Origin: Kamptonema formosum PCC 10802
GTDB taxonomy: Bacteria; Cyanobacteriota; Cyanobacteriia; Cyanobacteriales; Oscillatoriaceae
NCBI RefSeq assembly: GCF_000332335.1
Contig: NZ_KB235948.1
Coordinates: 1,677,544-1,741,543 of the forward strand
Reading direction: 5' to 3'
DNA length: 64,000 bases
In this document: positions 47,878-57,093 of the stretch, piece by piece
Numbering within the stretch: position 1 is the first letter of the stretch
Layout of the letters: each line of letters opens with the position of its first letter
The notes under the pieces: model-generated
Seen by the model: the letters and a program-made list of their open reading frames with translations, nothing else
Told to the model about the DNA's origin: nothing
Databases searched by the model: none
Translations under genes and position numbers: made by a program

Positions 47878-49986
47878 ATGCAGCGAGATGCTCTGGTTGT
47901 TGGGATTAATCGCTATCCTTTTTTGAAAAAATTGCCAATCAGCGACGCTCAACACCTGACGGCGGCGGCAGCGGATGCGGAGGCAGTGGCTCGCCTGCTG
48001 GAAACTCACGGCAATTTTACGGTGCGGCGCTTTCCCAACTCTCTGATTGACGGCAAATTGCAGGTCGATCCGAAGGCACTGATGACGGCAGAGGAATTGG
48101 AAAAAGAGATCGCTCGCCTGTTCAATCCCAACACCGGCAGCCCCCCAGACGCGGCACTGCTGTATTTTGCCGGACACGGATTGCGGCGGGAAGTCACAGG
48201 CGGCGTCACCGAAGGCTATCTGGCAACCAGCGATGCCGGTCCGAGAAAAGAGAAATGGGGGGTGTCCCTGCAGTGGTTGCGCCAACTGCTGAAAAAGAGT
48301 CCCGTGCGGCAGCAGATTGTCTGGCTGGATTGCTGCAGGAGCGGCGAACTGTTTAACTTTGCCACGGAAGACTTACAGGTGGCGGACTCCGAGAAGGTGC
48401 GCTTTTTTATCGCCGCAGCCCGAGATTTTGAGGATGCCCACTCCAACTTAACGGGAGAACGCGGGGCGCTGACTGAAATTCTCCTGGATGGACTCGACCC
48501 CAGTGCCAAGGGTGCTGTCACCAGCGTCAGCCTCACGAAGTTTATCAACCGGCAACTGCTTCTCGTTCCCCAAAAGCCGATTATCCATTGTGACAAACGC
48601 CCACTCATCTATCTGACGGCAACTCCTGAGAAAAGACATTTATTAGAAAAGCGTTTGGGGAGTGGACCAGTTTCGCCAGATAGCGGCAGAATTCTCTCTC
48701 GCAGAGAATATCTGAACCGGCAGGGATTGCTGTCACAGGTGAAGAATGAGGTAGACAGTCGCCTGGAGCATTCGCTGCACAATGCGGTGCTGATTAATCT
48801 GGGGAAAGAGAAGCAACCGCAACAGGTGCAACGCCCTTGGGATGTAGAGGTGAAGGTTGGGAATCAGTCGCCGGTGGCGCTGCCCCAGAGGACGGAGATT
48901 ATCGACGTATTTGACGATGAAACGATCGCTGGAAAGCTGCTGATTCTGGGTGCGCCGGGAAGCGGCAAGACGACGACTTTGCTAGAACTGGCGCGGGAGT
49001 TAGTCGAGCGGGCGGGATTGGATGCGAATCAGCCGGTGCCGGTGCTGTTTAACCTTTCGAGTTGGAAGGATGACAAGCAAACTATAGCGGAATGGTTAGT
49101 GGCTGAACTCAAGGATAAATATCGGGTTCGTCAGGATATTGGGCAAAAGTGGCTTGCCGGTGGCGAATTGTTGCCGTTGCTGGATGGGCTGGATGAGTTG
49201 GCATCGGAGCGGCAAGAGAAATGCGTGAGAGAGATCAATCGGTTTATAGGGAGTGAGGTGCAGTCGCGCCATCTGGTCGTGTGCAGTCGCCGTGAAGAGT
49301 ACGAACAGTACGAAACTCAGTTAGAACTGAATGGTGCCATTTGCTTGCAATCTCTAACTGAGGCACAGATTCAGAAGTATTTGGAGGGTGCGGGACGTTC
49401 AGAACTCTGGCCCAGTATCGAAGCTGATTTCCAGCTCTTGGAATTGGCTAAGTTTCCACTGCTGCTGGCAATCATAACTTTGGCGCTAGCCGGTGAAGAA
49501 CTATCCGTTGAAGAATGGCACAAATGTTCTTCTGCTGAAACCCGCCGCCGGTATTTGTTTGATGCTTATATTGCGCAAATGCTGAGACGAAAAATCAAAG
49601 CGCAGTGGTATGCCAAAGGCAAGGAGCCTCGCGAGGCTAATATAAAAAATTGGTTGACTTGTCTTGCTAAAAGGCTTACAGAAGATTCTCAAACTGAGTT
49701 TTTAATAGAGCGAATGCAGCCCGCTGCTTGGCTGCCGGCTACTTGGCGCGACCGTCAAATTTACGCTCTGGGAGTGGGGGGAATTTTGGGACTCATTGCC
49801 GGAGCGGTCTTTGCGCTCTTTTACCTCTTTCCCTTAATTACCTTCCTGCCTTTTCCTTTATTAATAAAAACCCCTGCTGGCAGAATAGCAATATTTGCCT
49901 CTTTGTTTATAGGTATATGTTTTGGATTAATTTTTTGGCTGCTCTTTTATTTAACTTTCGGACAAGAAAAAAAAATCAACCTGTAG
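47878..49986 (+). CDS. Orthocaspase-NACHT protein, 5' part of a frameshifted gene
   Basis: This frame encodes 702 residues from the ATG at 47878 (AAGGGAAAAG upstream). The first 250 residues are a peptidase C14 caspase-like domain with both catalytic residues: His100 in YFAGHGLR and Cys153 in LDCCRSGE. Next is a NACHT ATPase (about 345-520) with Walker A LGAPGSGKTTT (358-365) and Walker B LLPLLDGLDEL. It ends in membrane helices (LGVGGILGLIAGAVFALFYL; FASLFIGICFGLIFWLLFYL). Translation then stops at TAG 49984, right after an A9 run (49967-49975). One extra A or a -1 shift joins it to the frame at 49974-50612, giving about 911 residues with further membrane helices and the usual NACHT-tail YRFIHRLLQDHFA. 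A protease-STAND sensor anchored in the membrane is the likely product. Confidence 0.9.
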   Translation: MQRDALVVGINRYPFLKKLPISDAQHLTAAAADAEAVARLLETHGNFTVRRFPNSLIDGKLQVDPKALMTAEELEKEIARLFNPNTGSPPDAALLYFAGHGLRREVTGGVTEGYLATSDAGPRKEKWGVSLQWLRQLLKKSPVRQQIVWLDCCRSGELFNFATEDLQVADSEKVRFFIAAARDFEDAHSNLTGERGALTEILLDGLDPSAKGAVTSVSLTKFINRQLLLVPQKPIIHCDKRPLIYLTATPEKRHLLEKRLGSGPVSPDSGRILSRREYLNRQGLLSQVKNEVDSRLEHSLHNAVLINLGKEKQPQQVQRPWDVEVKVGNQSPVALPQRTEIIDVFDDETIAGKLLILGAPGSGKTTTLLELARELVERAGLDANQPVPVLFNLSSWKDDKQTIAEWLVAELKDKYRVRQDIGQKWLAGGELLPLLDGLDELASERQEKCVREINRFIGSEVQSRHLVVCSRREEYEQYETQLELNGAICLQSLTEAQIQKYLEGAGRSELWPSIEADFQLLELAKFPLLLAIITLALAGEELSVEEWHKCSSAETRRRYLFDAYIAQMLRRKIKAQWYAKGKEPREANIKNWLTCLAKRLTEDSQTEFLIERMQPAAWLPATWRDRQIYALGVGGILGLIAGAVFALFYLFPLITFLPFPLLIKTPAGRIAIFASLFIGICFGLIFWLLFYLTFGQEKKINL

Positions 49987-50612
49987 AGACTTTGAATGTG
50001 ACAGTAGGGAGTATAGGAAAGTCTCTAATTCTTGGACTGATTCTGGCACCGATAAGTTCGATCATCGTTGAACCATTATTGCGTTTGAGCGGTTCGCCAA
50101 TAAGGGCAAAACCGATTTTTTTTCTTTTAATTATCGCGCCCCTTATGATGATAATTTCACAAATGCCCGGCCCTGAAATAGAAACAATAAAAACCCCTAA
50201 TCAAGGCATTTGGGAGTCCTTAAAAGCAGCGCTCATCTTCGCCTTAATCGGAGCAACAACGTTAGGGTTATCCGCTTTCCTGATGAGGGAACAGCTGTTT
50301 GTAGTTTTTGTCTCATGGATGTGGAAATCCTCGGGGGTGATGCCATCTTTTGTATTGTCTCCAGTGCAAACCGCCGGTCTTGTTTTACCGGCCATACTGG
50401 TAGGGCTGTGTTTTGGGCTGAGTCAAGCCGGCACAGCCTGCATTCAACATTTCAGCCTGCGCGTCGTTCTCTACTGCAAGGGCTTTATTCCCTGGAACTA
50501 TGCCCGGTTTCTCAACTATGCCACCCAGCGAATGATCCTGCAACGAGTCGGCGGGCGCTATCGTTTCATCCATCGCCTGCTGCAAGACCATTTTGCCAAT
50601 ATGGGGCAATAG
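49974..50612 (+). CDS. 3' part of the frameshifted orthocaspase-NACHT gene
   Basis: About 212 residues in the -1 frame, with no good start codon of its own. It contains at least four hydrophobic segments (SLILGLILAPISSII, FFLLIIAPLMMIIS, ALIFALIGATTLGLSAFL, AGLVLPAILVGLCFGLS) and ends in LNYATQRMILQRVGGRYRFI then HRLLQDHFANMGQ, the standard end of cyanobacterial NACHT membrane proteins. It therefore belongs to the preceding gene. The break is either a mutation, a slippage site used to make two protein forms, or a homopolymer reading error. Confidence 0.8.
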   Translation, partial: NQPVETLNVTVGSIGKSLILGLILAPISSIIVEPLLRLSGSPIRAKPIFFLLIIAPLMMIISQMPGPEIETIKTPNQGIWESLKAALIFALIGATTLGLSAFLMREQLFVVFVSWMWKSSGVMPSFVLSPVQTAGLVLPAILVGLCFGLSQAGTACIQHFSLRVVLYCKGFIPWNYARFLNYATQRMILQRVGGRYRFIHRLLQDHFANMGQ

Positions 50613-50671
50613 TGGTTGGTAGCGATGGACACTTAGCGATCGCTCTTGGGAATACGGATAGCAATACACCC

Positions 50672-51124
50672 CTACTGCCCCAGCACCTTCACCACGCGAT
50701 CGATCCAACGCAGGGAGCCGATTTTCTTCTGCGGGTTGTCATCCTTGAGGACCTTAATGGCAATCTGGATAACTTTTTCAACAATTTTTCGATTGGCGAA
50801 ATCCCGATCGTCACCGCGGATTTCAATTTTACGCTCAAACAACACCTGGGTCACTTCCTCATCTGTCGGTAATAACTGTTGCCTGACTTTTTCAGCCACA
50901 GTCAAAAGGCTAGAGTGTGCCGATTGAAAAGCTGCATTAAGGGCATCATTACTGGTTATAATCGCCATTAAGCCTTCTTCAATAAACTCCCAATCGTCAG
51001 GATCTAGTTCAAGTTGCTCCCCAACCTCGAATAGGTTGGATTGTTCTAAGGAACTCAGGGAAACTTTTGGACTTTTCAAAGCCAGCAATAGAGCAAGTAA
51101 TGTGTTAAAGGCAGTGGAGTTCAT
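50672..51124 (-). CDS. Acidic protein of unknown function near the caspase genes
   Basis: A 150-residue protein beginning MNSTAFNTLLALLLALKSP. It is predicted all-helical: a hydrophobic first helix, an acidic middle (EQLELDPDDWEFIEEGLMAI), then QLLPTDEEVTQVLFERKIE and a C-terminal KVLKDDNPQKKIGSLRWIDR. No signal peptide cleavage site and no family that I recognise. It is transcribed against the NACHT gene (its end is 60 bases from that gene's end) and divergently from the pseudo-caspase operon. That position suggests a partner or regulator of the caspase genes, such as an adaptor with a death-like fold, but this is only inferred. Confidence 0.66.
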   Translation of the reverse strand: MNSTAFNTLLALLLALKSPKVSLSSLEQSNLFEVGEQLELDPDDWEFIEEGLMAIITSNDALNAAFQSAHSSLLTVAEKVRQQLLPTDEEVTQVLFERKIEIRGDDRDFANRKIVEKVIQIAIKVLKDDNPQKKIGSLRWIDRVVKVLGQ

Positions 51125-51416
51125 CGCGCAATCGTGCTAATTTAGATATCAAGTCACAATTGTAATAGATGCTGAGGATGTGAAACGATCAGTTGTAGTC
51201 GCTGGTGAATAGATAAGTACAAATACGCATGACTGTAAAAAACTGTAAAAATAGCTGTTTCGATAGCTAGTAGGGGTGGCGCAATTTTTACAAAAAGTTA
51301 CAGACTGTAGAGGAATTAGCCTGAAATACTTAGCAAGGGTTTGCTCTTTATGATGTATTCGGTGAGCCAATGGGGTAATATATCCAAATGAGCCAATCTT
51401 AGTTGATGAGGGAAAG

Positions 51417-53762
51417 ATGAAGCGACACGCTTTAGCAGTTGGCATCAATCGTTATCCCTTCCTGAAGGCTGGGGGTAACACCACACATCTGAGAACCCCA
51501 GCAACTGATGCAGAGACGATCGCTCAGCTTTTAGAAACCTACGGTGGCTTTAGGTTGCGACGACTGCCCGAAGGTATCAACGATGGTAAGAGACAAGTCG
51601 ATGTCGCTGGCCTAGTTACGGCAGCAGGACTGCAAGAAGCTATTACTCACTTATTCTGTCCAACAGGAGGCTACATCCCAGATACAGCACTGCTATTTTT
51701 TGCAGGACAGGGTTTGCAGAACCAACGTGAGGGGCTGACAGAAGGCTTTTTAGCAACCAGCGACGCTTCTCCGAGAAAAGATAATTGGGGCGTTTCTCTC
51801 CATTGGTTGTGCGAAGTTTTATTAAAAAGTCCAGTAAAACAGCAAATTGTCTGGCTGGATTGTTGCTATAGCGGGGAGTTGTTGAATATTTTGACAGCGG
51901 CAGAGTTAAAAAATTGGCTTTCAGGGGGTGATCGCTGTTTAATAGCTGCTTCTCAAGATAATCTAAATTATGCTATAGGCGAGCGCGGTGTCTTGACCAA
52001 TGTATTATTACAGGGGCTTGACCCCCTGCAGCAACCACAAGATGAGTGGATAAGCAGCTGGACGCTCATAACGTTTCTCAGGAAACAATTAGAAACTAAT
52101 CCCGTTTTAAAACTCCAGATTCCTTTGTGCCGAACCTTTGGGGAAGAGATTCGATTTTGGCCCGGTCAGAGACGGTTGTTGGTGTCAAATAGTGCTTTGA
52201 ATTTAGGAAAACGCGCTGCAGCAATAAAGCGCTCCGCACTGGTAGTTGGCATTAATCGCTATCCATTTCTAAAAGATTCACCCACAAGCGAAGCTCAACA
52301 TATAACAACAGCAACAACCGATGCTGAGGCGATCGCCCGTCTTCTCGAACTCTACGGAGACTTTGAGGTCACTAGACTCCCTTCTTGGCCAGATATATCC
52401 CAATTCAATCCAACAGAACTGGTAAAAGCAGAAGACCTTCAAACTGCTATTGAGCAATTATTCAGGCCAACTGCAAGTCAAATTCCTAATACAGCGCTGC
52501 TGTTTTTTGCCGGTCGCGGACTGCGGCGGGAGTACGAGAATGGAGAATCAGAGGGTTTTCTAGCAACCAGTGACTCAAATTTTAGAAAGCGCTGGGGCAT
52601 TTCTCTCAAATGGCTTCGGGAGTTATTGCAAAAGAGTAAAGTGTCCCAGCAGATTGTTTGGCTTGATTGTGGGTTCAGTGGTGAATTTTTAAACTTTAAT
52701 CAGTCCCGTGAAATTAAAAAAGGGCAGAGTCGTTGTTTCATCGTTGCGGCACAGCGAGCGGAGCAAGCTCATGCGCGTGACGGGCGAGGATTATTAACTA
52801 GCGCTCTCCTCCAAGGAATTACCCCTAAAAATAATTTGGAACCCATAGATAACTACTCTCTGACTAATTTTATTAAGGATTTTTTTAAAGAAGAAACTCT
52901 TCAATATCCTGATTTTATTAATCTTGGCGACGAAATTATTTTAACGGGAAGTGAGGGGGTTATGCAATACCTACATTCCCAACACCCACTGCATCAATTG
53001 TGGGAAAATACAGAAGAATGGTTTTCCAACGATTATGAAAATTTACTTGTCAAACATAGCGCTGCCGAAATTTACGAATATTTTGAATCCGATCCCCTTC
53101 GAGCCAACCGATATAAAGCAGAAATCGAGAAGGCCATAGGTTGTAATTTCCCCGAAATTTGGTTCCAAACAAGGGATTCTATTCAAAATATACACGAATC
53201 GCTGAAGCACCTTTGTGGGGCTTTTTTCTGCGGACAGACGAAGAATCCAGGCCGTCGTCACATTTCTATTGGCTCCGCATACTTAATCGCGTTGATGGCT
53301 CATCAAAAGGCGTGGGGAAATGTACAACCCTTAACTAAAAGCGTTCCTAATTGGGCCAACTTGACACAAGCTACCAGTCCGTTGTTTCCTTGGCAAGACC
53401 CAGCTACCGCCCAAACATCGGCTATGGCCCTGTATGACCTCTTTCTTCGCTTATTTGAAAAACGCAGTCAAGAGGTTGAGTCCCAAGTGAAGACAGCATT
53501 TTTTGACAACTCGGGTAAAATACTGAAAATCCAATTCAAGTGGAAAGCCAATCAAGCGTCTGAGAATCGTCCGGATAGTCTGGCCCAGGGGGTAGCTCGA
53601 ATTCTTAACCAAGAGAACATCTCAGTCCCGGATACGGCTAGCAACACCAGAACCGCGATTTTGCGGTTGTGGAGAAATATGCTGGTTAGTGAGGAAGGTT
53701 TTATGAGTCCTGGGGTTGTCTATATGCAAGGACCATTGCTTGTAGTATCATCTACTAATTAA
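51417..53762 (+). CDS. Tandem caspase-fold protein with degenerate active sites
   Basis: A 781-residue protein with GAGGGAAAG just ahead of the ATG. Residues about 1-255 and 275-520 are two caspase-like (peptidase C14) domains; both start HALAVGINRYPFLK or SALVVGINRYPFLK, like the orthocaspase upstream. In domain 1 the catalytic His is Gln98 (FAGQGL), while the Cys pair is retained (LDCCYSGE, C149-C150). In domain 2 the His is Arg367 (FAGRGL) and the catalytic Cys is Gly419 (LDCGFSGE). Neither domain has a full dyad, so it is probably a pseudoprotease or scaffold. Residues about 525-781 are an unrecognised domain (LHQLWENTEEWF, HISIGSAYLIALMAHQKAWG). First gene of an operon with the next two. 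Confidence 0.86.
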   Translation: MKRHALAVGINRYPFLKAGGNTTHLRTPATDAETIAQLLETYGGFRLRRLPEGINDGKRQVDVAGLVTAAGLQEAITHLFCPTGGYIPDTALLFFAGQGLQNQREGLTEGFLATSDASPRKDNWGVSLHWLCEVLLKSPVKQQIVWLDCCYSGELLNILTAAELKNWLSGGDRCLIAASQDNLNYAIGERGVLTNVLLQGLDPLQQPQDEWISSWTLITFLRKQLETNPVLKLQIPLCRTFGEEIRFWPGQRRLLVSNSALNLGKRAAAIKRSALVVGINRYPFLKDSPTSEAQHITTATTDAEAIARLLELYGDFEVTRLPSWPDISQFNPTELVKAEDLQTAIEQLFRPTASQIPNTALLFFAGRGLRREYENGESEGFLATSDSNFRKRWGISLKWLRELLQKSKVSQQIVWLDCGFSGEFLNFNQSREIKKGQSRCFIVAAQRAEQAHARDGRGLLTSALLQGITPKNNLEPIDNYSLTNFIKDFFKEETLQYPDFINLGDEIILTGSEGVMQYLHSQHPLHQLWENTEEWFSNDYENLLVKHSAAEIYEYFESDPLRANRYKAEIEKAIGCNFPEIWFQTRDSIQNIHESLKHLCGAFFCGQTKNPGRRHISIGSAYLIALMAHQKAWGNVQPLTKSVPNWANLTQATSPLFPWQDPATAQTSAMALYDLFLRLFEKRSQEVESQVKTAFFDNSGKILKIQFKWKANQASENRPDSLAQGVARILNQENISVPDTASNTRTAILRLWRNMLVSEEGFMSPGVVYMQGPLLVVSSTN

Positions 53763-53776
53763 AGGAGGAAAATTTC

Positions 53777-56700
53777 ATGGTAGCATCAGAAAACACTGTC
53801 CACCCCCTCACAGCTTGTGTTGTTTGTATGGATAGCGACAGATCGTCAAAATGGGTAAAGCTGCTGCTGAGCGGTGGCTTCGCTGAAATTTATGTAATCT
53901 CATCGGCTAACGATTTTACAAAAATCACGCCAGACGATCCGGATGGAGAAGGTTTATCGAAAGAAAAATTCCCCGATCGAGTTAACGCAACTTTTATTCA
54001 TTCCTCAGATGCTAATTTATGGGATGACAGTGGTATAAAAGCTGACCATGCGTTTCAATTTAGCGCGCCAGGTGTTTTCTCTAGGAGAAGACGCTCAAGA
54101 CCATATTTAGGAAACCCTATTTTTAGAGAAACTGCGCCTAAATTTGACATTTCAGATGCTGATATAGCCCAAGCCGTTAAATTTTTAAGACAGCAGGGAA
54201 AATTACCCCAAATGTGCGAGGAACAAAAAAAAGTCTATGAAGAAGAACTTAAGGCTGACAATCAAAAGGCAGATGAATGGCAAAAGGAATTTCATAGGGA
54301 GTTAATTGAAACTCCAGCGGACAGCAGAAGCTCGAAACAAAAGATATTTTCATTGCTTAATTTTCTAAAAACTACTGCAGACGAAAATGTGAGAACCGAT
54401 TTGCTAGATGATATAAAACCCCATCGCTATGTAGGAGGGATAAAACCAATTATTTATGTTTTCGATGACTATAACAATTATCTGGTGCGCAAAAACAATT
54501 TATATCAACATAACAGCCACATCAAAAAATCAGAAATTGGTAAATACTATCGGGACAAGCAGACAGAAAATTTGACTGAGGATCAATTTGCAGAGATATT
54601 GGATGGATTTTGCCGGTTTAATTTAAACAACTTGTCTGTAATATTTGATGTTAAAGCGCTGCCCCTTTGGATTCCGGCTGGGATGGAGTCGAGCTATGAG
54701 CTAATTTATTCGGCACTGCCCTTTGACCAAATCGAGCGCGACCGCCCCCACATTGCGGCCTTCTTAGTTGACTTAGAGTGGAGGCCAACCTTATTCGATC
54801 CTTCAGAAGAAAATAATAAAGATAAATGGACAGGAATGGGCTTCCGCGCTATTCATGTACTATGTGAAAAGTATCCTGAAATTCCCTCATTTGTCTTAAC
54901 GGGCCTACAAGACGAACCAGACAAATCAAACAAGGAATTGGTCGCTCCTGAAGACATCGGAGAAGGTTCTTTGGCATACCTGGAAAAAGCTTTGACTTAC
55001 GGAGCGTCTTGGGGTTTTTACAAAGACATAAACCACCACAGAAAATTCGATCTAGTTAAAGGTAAAAAAGATAGAACGTCAAAGCAGCCTCTTTATTATA
55101 TTACCCTCGAACGCCAACTAGAAGCCGATGCCGAGAAGCGCTACAGTCCCTTATTAGGAGAAATTCTCATCCCTAAGCAGTTGAAGGTTGACCCCATTAC
55201 TCCAGAAGTTAACAGATTATTCAACCAACTTGATATCAAAAAGCCAATCGGTAGCTGTAGTAAGGGTAAAGCGTTTTTACAGCTAATCGCTGAACTGTTC
55301 CGCAGTGGGGATGAAGTTGAACCCGTTAAGGTTCTCACTTCGGGCAAATCACTGGCTCAAGCCACCTTTTTTGTGAAGCCGAAAGACCAAGCAACGCGCT
55401 TCATCAAAATTGGCCCCTGGCTCAGTATCCAGCGAGAGTATCTCGCCTATCAGCAAATTATCCAGCCCCGACTCAACAGTTACACTGCCGGGATCATCCG
55501 CAAACCTGTTATGAGTAAAGGTGATGGCGAGCAAATCCCCACCGGCGCACTGATGTATTCTCTGGCGGGATTCCCCGAAGACTATCAACGCTTGCGTCCC
55601 CTGCATGACCTAATGAAGCAGCAACTCAACCAACCGGCAGGGGGAGATTACCTCGTGAGTCGCATTCAAAATACTCTGGAAAAAGTCCTCAAACCCCTAT
55701 CTCACTCCGGAATAGCCCAATCTGAACTCAAAACGGAAAAACTTCCTCTCTGGCAGTGGCTCGGTCACGCGCTGCCACCTCTATCGGGCGTATTGATCCC
55801 CCTAGAATTTGTTTCTGCTGACGATTTAGAGATCCCCAGCGACAGTGCTAATCAGTCCAGCGAAGGCAAAAAGCGCAAGGTGAAGCCGCTGCAATCCTAT
55901 ATTGCCCTGGGGTACAAAGAAAATGTCGCTTGGACTCTGGCATCGTTTGAGCTGGAGAGGCAACAGAAAATCGGCAAACAAGACCTTTCCCCGTGGGACG
56001 ATCGCGCAACGTTTGAAAATGCTGAGAAAATCTTGCTCTCTGGCTGGCACCTGCTAGAAGTTAGCGCCCAGGAAGGGGAGTTTGCTGAAGGTTCTGTTAT
56101 GTTAGCCCATCCCGATCTGGGACTTCGCATCAAGCTGCGGGGCAGAGGTCGAGACATTTGCCGGCGGTTTGGCGCGACTTGGATTCGTCCGGGAATGCCG
56201 GTGGAGGTGCTGGCGTGTCTCGACGCTGAAAGCCAAGAAGTCAAAAAGATGCAAGACAGAATTTTCAGTGTAGCCTTAGCAGAGGAGGCTTTCCCAAAAG
56301 AAAAGCAAGATAGTAAGAATATTGAACAACTGCTGAACAGTGTCCAGACAGTCAGCAAGGAAAAACTGCCCAATCCGTTTGATTATTTTGGCGATCGCTC
56401 CCAAATCCCCTACCACTACACCCTCTCCGCCCATATTGGGGCCATTCACGGAGACTTTAACCTGCAAAATATTCTGTTTGGCAGCGAACAGGAACAGGTG
56501 GGGTGGTTGATTGACTTCGAGCGATCCCAGGATCGGGGCATGGTGGCCTTTGACTTCGCCAAGCTGGAAGTAGAAATCTGGAATCACCACCTGACGCCCT
56601 CTCTGGCCAATCTGGCCAATCTCTGGCCCAACGGTGGCTCAGACAAGGCTCATTACCGGTTGCTGGATGCGGCGCTGAGGGCTGTGGAATTTGAGGGAAA

Positions 56701-57085
56701 CAGCGCTGAATTTTTTGCTGCCCAATTGGCCCAACCCGATCTAGCCGCATCTCAAACCTTGACCCTGCCGGTCGGTAACGCCCTCAAGGCGATCGCCGCC
56801 ATCCGCCGGTTTGCCCTCAAAACCTGCAAGCTAGATATGGCAGAACTCCGGTGGGCGCTGTCTGCCTATTTCCTCAATTCGTCCAAGTTTCCAGATATCG
56901 ATCCCTGGTCTTCGATTTTTGCCTTTCTCGCTTCAGCATGGCACTTGCAAGCTGTCATCCCTCAAGCAAATTCCGGAGAATATGACAATATTTTCCAAAA
57001 AATCAAGCTCGGCAGTCGGGGGCAAACTTTACAGCGACAAATTGACGGACTTTTAATCAAAATGCGAAATCATCGTGGAGAGTAA
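53777..57085 (+). CDS. Receiver-like plus APH/kinase-like multidomain protein
   Basis: An 1102-residue protein with a textbook AAAGGAGG eight bases before the ATG, 14 bases after the previous gene. A receiver-like fold is recognisable around 320-425: AAFLVDLEWRP (D332), FVLTGL (T375) and WGFYKD (K416), the Asp-Thr-Lys of response regulators; its first strands may be the N-terminal LTACVVCMDSD, separated by an insertion of about 250 residues. Residues about 535-1080 hold a phosphotransferase/kinase-like domain: FIKIG (K544), then REYLAYQQI, a long insertion, the catalytic loop HGDFNLQN (H891-N898) and IDFE (D913). This resembles the ternary-complex-associated kinase-like domains of bacterial conflict systems. 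Key residues are present, so catalysis is possible. Substrate unknown. Confidence 0.78.
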   Translation: MVASENTVHPLTACVVCMDSDRSSKWVKLLLSGGFAEIYVISSANDFTKITPDDPDGEGLSKEKFPDRVNATFIHSSDANLWDDSGIKADHAFQFSAPGVFSRRRRSRPYLGNPIFRETAPKFDISDADIAQAVKFLRQQGKLPQMCEEQKKVYEEELKADNQKADEWQKEFHRELIETPADSRSSKQKIFSLLNFLKTTADENVRTDLLDDIKPHRYVGGIKPIIYVFDDYNNYLVRKNNLYQHNSHIKKSEIGKYYRDKQTENLTEDQFAEILDGFCRFNLNNLSVIFDVKALPLWIPAGMESSYELIYSALPFDQIERDRPHIAAFLVDLEWRPTLFDPSEENNKDKWTGMGFRAIHVLCEKYPEIPSFVLTGLQDEPDKSNKELVAPEDIGEGSLAYLEKALTYGASWGFYKDINHHRKFDLVKGKKDRTSKQPLYYITLERQLEADAEKRYSPLLGEILIPKQLKVDPITPEVNRLFNQLDIKKPIGSCSKGKAFLQLIAELFRSGDEVEPVKVLTSGKSLAQATFFVKPKDQATRFIKIGPWLSIQREYLAYQQIIQPRLNSYTAGIIRKPVMSKGDGEQIPTGALMYSLAGFPEDYQRLRPLHDLMKQQLNQPAGGDYLVSRIQNTLEKVLKPLSHSGIAQSELKTEKLPLWQWLGHALPPLSGVLIPLEFVSADDLEIPSDSANQSSEGKKRKVKPLQSYIALGYKENVAWTLASFELERQQKIGKQDLSPWDDRATFENAEKILLSGWHLLEVSAQEGEFAEGSVMLAHPDLGLRIKLRGRGRDICRRFGATWIRPGMPVEVLACLDAESQEVKKMQDRIFSVALAEEAFPKEKQDSKNIEQLLNSVQTVSKEKLPNPFDYFGDRSQIPYHYTLSAHIGAIHGDFNLQNILFGSEQEQVGWLIDFERSQDRGMVAFDFAKLEVEIWNHHLTPSLANLANLWPNGGSDKAHYRLLDAALRAVEFEGNSAEFFAAQLAQPDLAASQTLTLPVGNALKAIAAIRRFALKTCKLDMAELRWALSAYFLNSSKFPDIDPWSSIFAFLASAWHLQAVIPQANSGEYDNIFQKIKLGSRGQTLQRQIDGLLIKMRNHRGE

Positions 57086-57093
57086 TCAAACTT

